From Burkholderia sp. IMCC1007 (GTDB taxonomy: Bacteria > Pseudomonadota > Gammaproteobacteria > Burkholderiales > Burkholderiaceae), in the NCBI RefSeq assembly GCF_027257875.1, contig NZ_JAPVQY010000029.1:28466-92465 (forward strand): a DNA stretch of 64,000 bases, read 5' to 3'. Of this stretch, positions 26,703 to 33,937 are shown piece by piece. Below the pieces are notes generated by a model. It was not told where the DNA came from, did no database searches, and saw nothing but the letters and a program-made list of their open reading frames with translations. The position numbers were made by a program, and so were the translations under genes. Position 1 is the stretch's first letter. Each line of letters starts with the position of its first letter.

Positions 26703-26822
26703 CGTTCGAGTCTACACAAAGCCGGTTGCCCGCACAACGGCCAACCGTGCGCGAACCAGCCGATTTTCCGGCCCGTTCGCGCCCTTTCTACATTAACTGC
26801 CTATGCGTTACAGCCGCCCGCG

Positions 26823-27890
26823 TCACAGCGCCGCGAGCACCGCGTCGCCCATCGCCGCCGTGCCGACCTGCTGGCAGCCCGGCGTCGCGATGTCGCCCGT
26901 GCGATAGCCTTGTTCGAGCACCGTTTTCACCGCGCGCTCGATGCGATCGGCCTGCTCCGCGCGATTCAGCGAGTAGCGCAGCAGCATCGCGGCCGACAGG
27001 ATCGTCGCGAGCGGGTTCGCGATGCCCTTGCCCGCGATGTCCGGCGCCGAGCCGTGCGACGGTTCGTACAGGCCCTTGTTGTTCTTGTCGAGCGACGCCG
27101 ACGGCAGCATGCCGATCGAACCCGTCAGCATCGACGCTTCATCCGACAGGATGTCGCCGAACATGTTGCCCGTGACGATCACGTCGAACTGCTTCGGCGC
27201 CTTCGCGAGCTGCATCGCCGCGTTGTCGACGTACATGTGCGACAGCTCGACGTCCGCGTATTCCTTCGACACGTCGATCATGATGTCGCGCCAGAATTGC
27301 GACGTCTCCAGCACGTTCGACTTGTCGACCGACAGCAGCTTCTTCGCGCGCTTTTGCGCGGCCTGGAACGCGACGTGCGCGATGCGGCGCACTTCCGGTT
27401 CCGAATAGCGCATCGTGTCGAAGCCTTCGCGCTCGCCGGCGAACGGGCCGTCCGGTGCTGCGCGCACGCCGCGCGGCTGGCCGAAGTAGATGTCGCCGTT
27501 CAGTTCGCGCACGATCAGGATGTCGAGGCCCGCGACGAGCTCCGGCTTGAGCGGCGACGCATCGACGAGCTGCGGATAGCAGATCGCCGGGCGGAAGTTC
27601 GCGAACAGCTCGAGATGCTTGCGCAGCCCGAGGATCGCCTGCTCGGGGCGCAGCGCGCGCTCGAGCGAGTCGTACTTCCAGTCGCCGACCGCGCCGAACA
27701 GGATCGCGTCGGCTTCCTTCGCGAGCTTCAGCGTCGCGTCGGGCAGCGGATGGCCGCTCGCCTCGTAGCCCGCGCCGCCGACCGGCGCCTGCTCGAGCTC
27801 GAATTTTTCGTCGAGGGCGTTCAGCACCTTGACCGCTTCATTGACGATTTCCGGACCGATGCCGTCGCCGGGCAGCACTGCAATCTTCAT
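26823..27890 (-). CDS. leuB: 3-isopropylmalate dehydrogenase
   Basis: This 355-residue NAD-dependent decarboxylating dehydrogenase carries out the third step of leucine synthesis. The N-terminal AVLPGDGIGPEI, the RELNGDIYFGQPRG loop and the GSAPDIAGKGIANP metal/NAD region are all present. AGGAATAA precedes the ATG. It is last in leuC-ecn-leuD-leuB, 75 bases after leuD. Confidence 0.95.
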   Translation of the reverse strand: MKIAVLPGDGIGPEIVNEAVKVLNALDEKFELEQAPVGGAGYEASGHPLPDATLKLAKEADAILFGAVGDWKYDSLERALRPEQAILGLRKHLELFANFRPAICYPQLVDASPLKPELVAGLDILIVRELNGDIYFGQPRGVRAAPDGPFAGEREGFDTMRYSEPEVRRIAHVAFQAAQKRAKKLLSVDKSNVLETSQFWRDIMIDVSKEYADVELSHMYVDNAAMQLAKAPKQFDVIVTGNMFGDILSDEASMLTGSIGMLPSASLDKNNKGLYEPSHGSAPDIAGKGIANPLATILSAAMLLRYSLNRAEQADRIERAVKTVLEQGYRTGDIATPGCQQVGTAAMGDAVLAAL

Positions 27891-27965
27891 GCGTTATTCC
27901 TGACTGGGTAGGTGATGGTGGCAGGTCGGCGAGCGCGGCTCATGCGCGCCCGCCCGAAGGCAATC

Positions 27966-28616
27966 TCAGCCGACCAGCTTGGTGTTGAGCCACGGCTGCT
28001 TCGCGAGCCGCTCCGCTTCGAACTGGCGAATCTTGTCGGCGTGACGCAGCGTCAGGCCGATGTCGTCGAAGCCGTTCAGCAGGCAGTACTTGCGGAACGC
28101 GGTGATCTCGAACGGATACTCGCGGCCGTCGGCAGCGCGCACGACCTGCGCGTCCAGATCGATCGTCAGCTGATAACCGTTGAACGCGACCGTCTCGTTG
28201 AACAGGTGATCGACCTGCTGCTCGGTCAGCACGATCGGCAGCAGCCCGTTCTTGTAGCAGTTGTTGAAGAAGATGTCGGCGAAGCTCGGCGCGATGATCG
28301 CGCGGAAACCGTACTGCTGCAGCGCCCACGGTGCGTGCTCGCGCGAGCTGCCGCAGCCGAAGTTCTTGCGTGCGAGCAGCACCGATGCGCCCTGGTAGCG
28401 CGGCTGGTTCAGCACGAAGTCCGGGTTCAGCGGGCGCTTCGAGTTGTCCTGGCCCGGCTCGCCGTGATCGAGGTAACGCCATTCGTCGAACGCGTTCGGA
28501 CCGAAGCCCGTGCGCTTGATCGACTTCAGGAACTGCTTCGGGATGATCGCGTCGGTGTCGACGTTCTCGCGATCGAGCGGCGCCACGACGCCGGTGTGTA
28601 CAGTGAATTTTTCCAT
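27966..28616 (-). CDS. leuD: 3-isopropylmalate dehydratase small subunit
   Basis: The 216-residue swivel domain partner of LeuC. The sequence MEKFTVHTGVVAPLDRENVD, the DTDAIIPKQFL region and the NFGCGSSREHAPWAL motif are diagnostic. Together with LeuC it isomerises 2-isopropylmalate to 3-isopropylmalate. The ATG at 28616 was preferred over an upstream one at 28646 because it gives the family N-terminus and length. Confidence 0.95.
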   Translation of the reverse strand: MEKFTVHTGVVAPLDRENVDTDAIIPKQFLKSIKRTGFGPNAFDEWRYLDHGEPGQDNSKRPLNPDFVLNQPRYQGASVLLARKNFGCGSSREHAPWALQQYGFRAIIAPSFADIFFNNCYKNGLLPIVLTEQQVDHLFNETVAFNGYQLTIDLDAQVVRAADGREYPFEITAFRKYCLLNGFDDIGLTLRHADKIRQFEAERLAKQPWLNTKLVG

Positions 28617-28681
28617 GATCCGTCTATCCGGTTGAAGGGCCGGCAATCAGCCGGCGCACATCGACAAATTGTCGGCGGGCA

Positions 28682-28828
28682 TCAGTCCGCGGCGCGCTGG
28701 AGCGCGTTGCCGGCGGCATTGACGTCCTTGCCGAAGCCCTGGACGGTATTGCAGCCGGCCAGGCCGGAGCCCAGCCCCGCGAGCGCCAGCGCGGCAACCA
28801 GCCGCGCGACGACCTTCGATGCCGTCAT
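28682..28828 (-). CDS. ecn: Entericidin EcnA/EcnB family small lipoprotein
   Basis: A 48-residue protein lies between leuC and leuD. It has a basic N-terminus, a hydrophobic core (LVAALALAGLGSGLAGC), a lipobox ending in Cys26, then CNTVQGFGKDVNAAGNAL, which matches the entericidin consensus. Entericidins are tiny outer-membrane lipoproteins. In E. coli EcnA/EcnB act as an antidote/toxin pair in stationary phase, while the many single-copy homologues elsewhere have no firm role. ATG at 28828 lies three bases before the leuC stop codon, so translation is probably coupled to leuC. There is no partner copy in the window. Confidence 0.85.
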   Translation of the reverse strand: MTASKVVARLVAALALAGLGSGLAGCNTVQGFGKDVNAAGNALQRAAD

Positions 28829-28831
28829 GCG

Positions 28832-30241
28832 TTACCCCAGCTTGCGAATGTCGACGAAGTGGCCTTCGATCGCCGCTGCCGCCGCCATCGCGGGGCTCAC
28901 GAGATGCGTACGACCGCCCGCGCCCTGCCGGCCCTCGAAGTTGCGGTTCGACGTCGACGCGCAGCGCTCGCCCGGCTCGAGCCGGTCGGCGTTCATCGCG
29001 AGGCACATCGAGCAGCCCGGCTCGCGCCATTCGAAGCCGGCGTCCGTGAACACCTTGTCGAGCCCTTCGCGCTCGGCCTGCGCCTTCACAAGGCCCGAGC
29101 CCGGCACGACCATCGCGAGGCGCACGTTCGACGCGACGCGGCGGTTCAGCTTCTTCACGACATACGCGGCCGCACGGATGTCCTCGATGCGCGCGTTCGT
29201 GCACGAACCGATGAAGATCTTGTCGACCTTGATCGACTCGATCGGCGTGTTCGGCTCGAGCGCCATGTAGGCCAGCGCGCGCTCCATCGCGTCGCGCTTG
29301 ACCGGATCCTTCTCGCGCTCGGGATCGGGCACGCGACCGTCGATCGACGTGACCATTTCCGGCGACGTGCCCCACGTGACCTGCGGAACGATCTCGGCTG
29401 CGTTCAGCTCGACCACGCGATCGAACTGCGCGCCTTCGTCGGACTTGAATTCGCGCCAGTACTCGACGGCCTGATCCCATTCCGCACCGGTCGGCACGAA
29501 CGGACGGCCCTTCAGGTAGTCGATCGTCGTATCGTCGACGGCGACCATGCCCGCGCGCGCGCCGGCTTCGATCGCCATGTTGCAGACGGTCATCCGGCCT
29601 TCCATCGTCAGCGCGCGGATCGTCGAGCCGCCGAATTCGATTGCGTAGCCCGTGCCGCCTGCCGTGCCGATCTTGCCGATGATCGCGAGCACGATGTCCT
29701 TCGCGGTACAGCCGCGCGGCAGTGCGCCCTCGACCTTCACGAGCATGTTCTTGCTCTTTTTCTGCAGCAGCGTTTGCGTCGCGAGCACGTGCTCGACTTC
29801 CGACGTGCCGATGCCGTGCGCGAGCGCGCCGAACGCGCCGTGCGTCGACGTGTGCGAATCGCCGCACACGATCGTCATGCCCGGCAGCGTCGCGCCCTGC
29901 TCCGGCCCGATGATGTGCACGATGCCCTGGCGCACGTCGTTCATCTTGAACTGCGTGATGCCGAACGCATCGCAGTTCGCATCGAGCGTGTCGACCTGCA
30001 GCTTCGACACGGGATCGGCGATGCCGTGGCTGCGATCGGTGGTCGGGACGTTGTGGTCCGACACGGCCAGGTTCGCGCTGATGCGCCACACCGGACGGTG
30101 CGCGACGTTCAGCCCTTCGAACGCCTGCGGGCTCGTGACTTCGTGCAGCAGCTGACGGTCGATATAGAGGAGTGCCGTGCCGTCGTCCTCGGAGTGGACG
30201 ACGTGGGTGTTCCACAGTTTGTCGTAGAGAGTCTGTGCCAT
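28832..30241 (-). CDS. leuC: 3-isopropylmalate dehydratase large subunit
   Basis: The 469-residue aconitase-family subunit carries the [4Fe-4S] cluster: KIFIGSCTNARIEDI near residue 345, and PGCSMCLAMN with two more Cys near 405-408. DSHTSTHGAFG is the usual active-site sequence. It opens leuC-ecn-leuD-leuB. No clear Shine-Dalgarno precedes ATG 30241, which is unusual for such a gene and may reflect coupling to upstream translation. Confidence 0.95.
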   Translation of the reverse strand: MAQTLYDKLWNTHVVHSEDDGTALLYIDRQLLHEVTSPQAFEGLNVAHRPVWRISANLAVSDHNVPTTDRSHGIADPVSKLQVDTLDANCDAFGITQFKMNDVRQGIVHIIGPEQGATLPGMTIVCGDSHTSTHGAFGALAHGIGTSEVEHVLATQTLLQKKSKNMLVKVEGALPRGCTAKDIVLAIIGKIGTAGGTGYAIEFGGSTIRALTMEGRMTVCNMAIEAGARAGMVAVDDTTIDYLKGRPFVPTGAEWDQAVEYWREFKSDEGAQFDRVVELNAAEIVPQVTWGTSPEMVTSIDGRVPDPEREKDPVKRDAMERALAYMALEPNTPIESIKVDKIFIGSCTNARIEDIRAAAYVVKKLNRRVASNVRLAMVVPGSGLVKAQAEREGLDKVFTDAGFEWREPGCSMCLAMNADRLEPGERCASTSNRNFEGRQGAGGRTHLVSPAMAAAAAIEGHFVDIRKLG

Positions 30242-30287
30242 GGGTATGCGGGGTCGTTGTGACTACAAGCCTTGCTGGTGCGACCGA

Positions 30288-30383
30288 TTATGCCACGCAG
30301 AATACGCGACGGCGCAGGCCGGATGAGAAAAAACCCATTAAAAACAGTGGTTTGGCTGGTAGTGCCAATACCTGTATCGGCAT
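30288..30383 (-). CDS. Possible short leader ORF upstream of leuC
   Basis: A 31-codon ORF ends 46 bases before leuC. Its middle reads VLALPAKPLFLM and uses Leu codons TTG, CTA, CTG and TTA. CTA and TTA are rare in this GC-rich genome. Such codons in a short ORF before a leu operon suggest an attenuator peptide. There are only five Leu in 31 residues, no good Shine-Dalgarno, and the ATG lies inside a palindrome that may have another purpose. This is a weak call, kept because leuC also lacks its own ribosome-binding site. Confidence 0.25.
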   Translation of the reverse strand: MPIQVLALPAKPLFLMGFFSSGLRRRVFCVA

Positions 30384-30394
30384 TACCAGCCAAA
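30350..30394. repeat. Long imperfect palindrome upstream of leuC
   Basis: TTTGGCTGGTAGTGCC and its reverse complement (one mismatch) are separated by about 12 bases, giving a 16-bp stem. On the minus strand it is followed six bases later by GTTTTTAATGGGTTTTTT. It may terminate the upstream exported-protein operon, be a leu-operon operator, or be a repeat element. Its mixed AT/GC composition differs from the other terminators here. Confidence 0.55.
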
Positions 30395-30457
30395 ACGGGG
30401 CACGCACGATCCGGCGCGCGAGGGTCGCGCGTGCGGTGCCCGTATCCGCGCCCTCGC

Positions 30458-31255
30458 CTAGCCGTTCGGATATTCGCGATTGATCAGCGCGAGCCGCAGC
30501 ATCGAGAGTTGCATGCCGACGTTGCTCATCAGGTAAAGGTCGCGCCGTCGCATCGCCGGCTGCTGGGCCGATGCATCGTAGGCGCCCGGCAGCGACAGGC
30601 CTGCCGGCACCGCCGCCTGCATCCCCCCCGCGTTCGACACGCGCACGGCGATCGCCTCCTGATCGCGATGCGTGACCACGCCGACCTTGCCGAGCGCCGC
30701 CGCCGACCGGGACTGCCTGACGATCGCGGCAGCCACGCCGTCGGGCGTCGGTATCGGGCTGCCGGCGACCGCGGCAGGCGTCGCGATCGACGTCACGCCG
30801 GCCGTCATGCCGTACTTCGACGCGAGCACGCTCGCGACTTCCTGCTGCGCGAACACCGGCACGGCGACTTTCTGTCGAAGCTGGAACACCGCATCGGCGA
30901 TCGCCTCGTTCACGGGGCCCGGCACCGGCGCGGCGGCCAATGCCCCGGCGCGACTGCCGAAGCTGAACGCGGCAATCGTGTTGATGGCGGCAGCATCGAC
31001 GGTCGGCGGTGTCCACGAGAAAAACGTGTCGAGCAGGTAACCGGTTTCGTCGGCTGCGGTCGCGCGATCGTTCAGTTCGTTGGTCAGCTTGCCGAGCATC
31101 TGGCGCTGCAGTTCCGCGTCGGAAACGGGCGCGTCGCTCGCGAAAGCGGGCACAGCGGCGGCGCACGATGCGGCGAGCAATGAAGTGGAAGCCAGGAAAT
31201 GGCGGCGGTTCGTCATGGTCACGGTCATGGGATTCGAATCGGAAGCGAAAGGCAT
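30458..31255 (-). CDS. Exported protein of unknown function, paralogue of its upstream neighbour
   Basis: The 265-residue protein starts with a twin-arginine-like leader (TNRRHFLASTSLLAASCAAAVPAFA) within its first 40 residues. The mature part shares a layout with the product at 31255-32076: a helical N-domain, PGPVNEAIADAVFQLRQ, a VASVLASKYG segment, and VGVVTHRDQEAIAVR near the middle. The GHRDH-like portion recalls the C-terminal half of DUF218/YdcF proteins, but this is only a resemblance. Start ATG 31255 shares one base with the upstream stop and has AAGG upstream; ATG 31216 is an alternative. Function unknown. Confidence 0.7.
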   Translation of the reverse strand: MPFASDSNPMTVTMTNRRHFLASTSLLAASCAAAVPAFASDAPVSDAELQRQMLGKLTNELNDRATAADETGYLLDTFFSWTPPTVDAAAINTIAAFSFGSRAGALAAAPVPGPVNEAIADAVFQLRQKVAVPVFAQQEVASVLASKYGMTAGVTSIATPAAVAGSPIPTPDGVAAAIVRQSRSAAALGKVGVVTHRDQEAIAVRVSNAGGMQAAVPAGLSLPGAYDASAQQPAMRRRDLYLMSNVGMQLSMLRLALINREYPNG

Positions 31256-32076
31256 CAGCCCTTCGGAAACGCCTGCATCGTCGCGGCGATCGCGCGGGTC
31301 AGCATCTGCGCATACATGTCGTGCACGAGGTAGAGGCTGCGGTTGCGCGTCCATGGTTGGCCCGATTGCGGGTCGTACACGGTCGGGAGCGGCACCTCGG
31401 CGACGGCCGCCGCCTTCATGCCCGCCTGCCGCGACGTCTGGATGCAGCGCTTCGCATGGTCGCGATGGCCGACCACCGCCACGGTGCCCATCGCGGCGGC
31501 GCCGCCCGCGCGCGTGACGGCCTCGGCCGCAACGCCCGCCGTGCTCAGGTACACGATCGTGCCGTCGCTCGCGATCACCGGCTCGATCGACGACAGCACG
31601 TCGCTGCCCAGCCCGTACTTCGACACGAGAAAACGCGCGATTTCCCACTGCGCGTAGACCTTCACGGGCTTCAGCTGGCGGATGCGGTACACGGCGTCCG
31701 CCAGCGCTTCGTTGACGGGCCCCGGATCGGGCAGCGCCGACTGATTGCCGCCCGTGCTCGACGTATTGCCGCTCGCCGCGTTCGGGCGATTGCCGAAGCT
31801 GTACGCGACGATCGCGCCGATCTGCGCGGCCGGCACCGTCGGCAGATCCCACGTGAAGCCGACATCGGTCAGCGCGGGCACGATCGCGTCGACGGTCGCC
31901 GCATCGCCGAGCTGCGCATTCAGCTTCGCGGACATCTGCGCGGCAAGCGCCGCATCGGTGATCGGCGCCGATCCGACATCGTCGCCGCCGCATGCGCTCA
32001 ACAGCGGCGCTGCCGCAACGGCCGGCGCGGCAGCCAGGAATTTTCTGCGTACAGCAGTCGATGGATTCAATTTCAT
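31255..32076 (-). CDS. Putative exported lipoprotein of unknown function, paralogue of its downstream neighbour
   Basis: The 273-residue protein begins MKLNPSTAVRRKFLAAAP and has a hydrophobic stretch ending in LLSACGGDD, a good lipobox, so a lipoprotein is likely. An Arg pair precedes the hydrophobic stretch, as in Tat leaders. The C-terminal half contains VAVVGHRDHAKRCIQTSRQAGM and PQSGQPWTRNRSLYL, faintly like the DUF218/YdcF fold. The gene is translationally coupled to a diverged copy downstream, suggesting ancestral tandem duplication. Substrate and role are unknown. Confidence 0.7.
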   Translation of the reverse strand: MKLNPSTAVRRKFLAAAPAVAAAPLLSACGGDDVGSAPITDAALAAQMSAKLNAQLGDAATVDAIVPALTDVGFTWDLPTVPAAQIGAIVAYSFGNRPNAASGNTSSTGGNQSALPDPGPVNEALADAVYRIRQLKPVKVYAQWEIARFLVSKYGLGSDVLSSIEPVIASDGTIVYLSTAGVAAEAVTRAGGAAAMGTVAVVGHRDHAKRCIQTSRQAGMKAAAVAEVPLPTVYDPQSGQPWTRNRSLYLVHDMYAQMLTRAIAATMQAFPKG

Positions 32077-32482
32077 CAGAAATACGAAACGATGCGAAGC
32101 GCGCCGTCCGCAGGTCGCGGCGGTGCAAATCGCGGGTTCACGGGAAACGACAATCGGGCAAGTCGCGCGGCTCGGCGCGGGGCGGCAGGATCGAAGCGCG
32201 CGCCGCAACGCGACGCTGCGTCGATTGACGATGCCCGATCGTAGTGGGCGTTTATTAAATCGCGGTGAACCGGCTGGACGAATGCGGACGTTCGTCGCGC
32301 CGTTTCACCGGCGGACACGTTCGTTTCATCGGTCGCGAGCGAGCGCGGCACTGTTTCATCGATGGTGCGCAACGCGATGCGCGTGCATCGTCGCGTGCCG
32401 CGGGCCGATTGAAGTGTTTCGCGCTACGATGGTGCGATCCGCATGCCCACGTTCCCACGATCCGGACCCGGAGCCTACGACG
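32077..32482. other. Intergenic region between divergent lipoprotein and cupin genes
   Basis: About 400 bases with no credible gene; ORFs here are short or lack coding character. An AT-rich patch (TTTATTAAAT around 32250-32260) is the likeliest promoter area. No clean -35/-10 pair or operator was identified. Confidence 0.5.
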
Positions 32483-32815
32483 ATGAAGCTCGGCATCAAC
32501 GAATCGCTCGCGCGCCTCGACGATGAAGGCACGCTGTTCACCACGCTGTTTCGCCACGGCACGCTCGACGTCGAACTGTACCGGCCGCGCGGCGAGGATC
32601 GGCAGACGCCGCATACGCGCGACGAGGTGTACGTGATCGCGGCCGGCACGTCGCGGTTCGTGCTCGACGGGCGCGAATGCGCGGTCGCGACGGGCGACGT
32701 GCTGTTCGTGCCTGCATTCGCCGCGCACCGTTTCGCCGGCTTCTCCGACGACTTCTCGACCTGGGTGTTCTTCTACGGCCCCGAAGGCGGCGAGCGCGAC
32801 GCACGTGCTGCATGA
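32483..32815 (+). CDS. Small cupin-domain protein
   Basis: The 110-residue single-domain cupin has motif 1 PHTRDEVYVIAAGTSRFVLDG (near residues 41-61) and motif 2 GDVLFVPAFAAHRF (near 70-83), with one His in each motif that could bind a metal. Such small cupins may be sugar isomerases, dioxygenases or binding proteins. Nothing narrows the choice here. ATG 32483 was chosen because it starts the conserved fold; the frame is open far upstream. A glutathione S-transferase gene follows by 129 bases. Confidence 0.75.
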   Translation: MKLGINESLARLDDEGTLFTTLFRHGTLDVELYRPRGEDRQTPHTRDEVYVIAAGTSRFVLDGRECAVATGDVLFVPAFAAHRFAGFSDDFSTWVFFYGPEGGERDARAA

Positions 32816-32944
32816 CGCGCGGCATGCGCCGCACTTTCCGTACGATCTCCTAGACTGTCTATTCGTACCGGGCGGCGCATGGCCGCCCTCCCCGCCATCA
32901 CGATGCGCGCATCGCCCGACGCATCGACCGGACAGGAGCACTGC

Positions 32945-33670
32945 ATGCGATACGAACTCTATTACTGGCCCGAAATCCAGGGCCGCGGCGAATACGTGCG
33001 GCTCGCGCTCGAAGCGGCCGAGGCCGACTATGTCGACGTCGCACGCGAATCGGGGCGCGGCATGGGGGTGGCGGCGATGATGCACATGATGGACAGCACG
33101 AAGGCCGAACACGTGCCGTTCGCGCCGCCGTTCCTGAAGGCCGGCGACGTGGTCGTCGGGCAAACCGCGAACATCCTGCTGTTTCTCGGCACACGGCTCG
33201 GGCTCGCGCCCGACGATGAAGCCGGGCGGCTATGGGTGCATCAGCTTCAGCTGACCGTCGCCGATTTCGTGACCGAGATCCACGACACGCATCATCCGAT
33301 CGGCAGCGGCCTCTACTACGAAGACCAGAAAGCCGAGGCCGCCGAACGCGCGGCCGATTTCCTCGAACACCGGCTGCCGAAATTCCTGGGCTATTTCGCG
33401 CGCGTGCTCGCGCAGAATCCGCACAAGGGCGGCTATCTCGCGGGCAGCGCGCTCAGTTACGTCGATCTGTCGATATTCCAGCTGATCGAAGGGCTGCGTT
33501 ACGCATTCCCGAAAGCGATGAAGCGCGCGGAACGCAAGATTGCGGGGCTCGTCGACCTGCACGACCGCGTGGCTGCACATCCGCCCATCGCGCGCTATCT
33601 CGAGTCGGAGCGCCGCATTCCGTTCAACGACATGGGGATCTTCCGGCACTATCCGGAGCTGGACAAATAG
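32945..33670 (+). CDS. Glutathione S-transferase family protein
   Basis: The 241-residue protein has an N-terminal thioredoxin fold. YYWPEIQGRGEYVRLALE contains the likely catalytic Tyr and a family-typical Arg. VGQTANILLFL replaces the usual Glu-Ser glutathione-binding pair with Gln-Thr. An all-helical C-terminal domain follows. AGGAG lies six bases before the ATG. The family conjugates glutathione to electrophiles or acts as a peroxidase; the physiological substrate cannot be inferred. Confidence 0.85.
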   Translation: MRYELYYWPEIQGRGEYVRLALEAAEADYVDVARESGRGMGVAAMMHMMDSTKAEHVPFAPPFLKAGDVVVGQTANILLFLGTRLGLAPDDEAGRLWVHQLQLTVADFVTEIHDTHHPIGSGLYYEDQKAEAAERAADFLEHRLPKFLGYFARVLAQNPHKGGYLAGSALSYVDLSIFQLIEGLRYAFPKAMKRAERKIAGLVDLHDRVAAHPPIARYLESERRIPFNDMGIFRHYPELDK

Positions 33671-33679
33671 CGGCGATTC

Positions 33680-33754
33680 AGTGGCCGACGGCGTCTCGTG
33701 CAAGTGACGCCACATGATCAGGCCGTCCGCGTCGCGCCGGAACACGGCCGTCGA
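33680..33754 (-). pseudogene. Remnant of an NTF2/SnoaL-like protein C-terminus
   Basis: On the minus strand the sequence reads TAVFRRDADGLIMWRHLHETPS, resembling the final strands of SnoaL/ketosteroid-isomerase-like domains (a hydrophobic-RR-x-G-W-H-x-H pattern). There is no start, no N-terminal domain and no clean stop; it runs directly into the antisense of the GST gene. It is a plausible decayed fragment but short. Confidence 0.35.
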
Positions 33755-33756
33755 GC

Positions 33757-33858
33757 GAGCACAACGTCTATGCGCTCTACGTCGCAACCCGGCACGTGCC
33801 GCAGAAAGTGCGTGCGTGGGCCGACTTCCTGAAGACGCAATTGAAGAAACGCGCGCGC
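33757..33858 (+). pseudogene. Remnant of a LysR-family regulator C-terminus
   Basis: The plus-strand reading EHNVYALYVATRHVPQKVRAW, followed by ADFLKTQLKK, matches the usual C-terminal end of LysR regulators (a YAVYPSRR.LSPKVRAFIDFL pattern). The preceding helix-turn-helix and effector domain are absent and the frame upstream is unrelated. It lies between the GST gene and the amino-acid permease gene and marks an old deletion. Confidence 0.5.
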
Positions 33859-33937
33859 TCAGCACTGTCCGCCCGCGCGCGCGCGTCGTCATGCGTACTT
33901 CATCCGCACCGGCTTGCCGCACACGCCGGTTGCGCGC

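Noticed and set aside
33870..33890. Alternating CG-rich tract resembling a Z-DNA or repeat element
   Set aside because: Short simple-sequence run, common in this composition and with no flanking structure.
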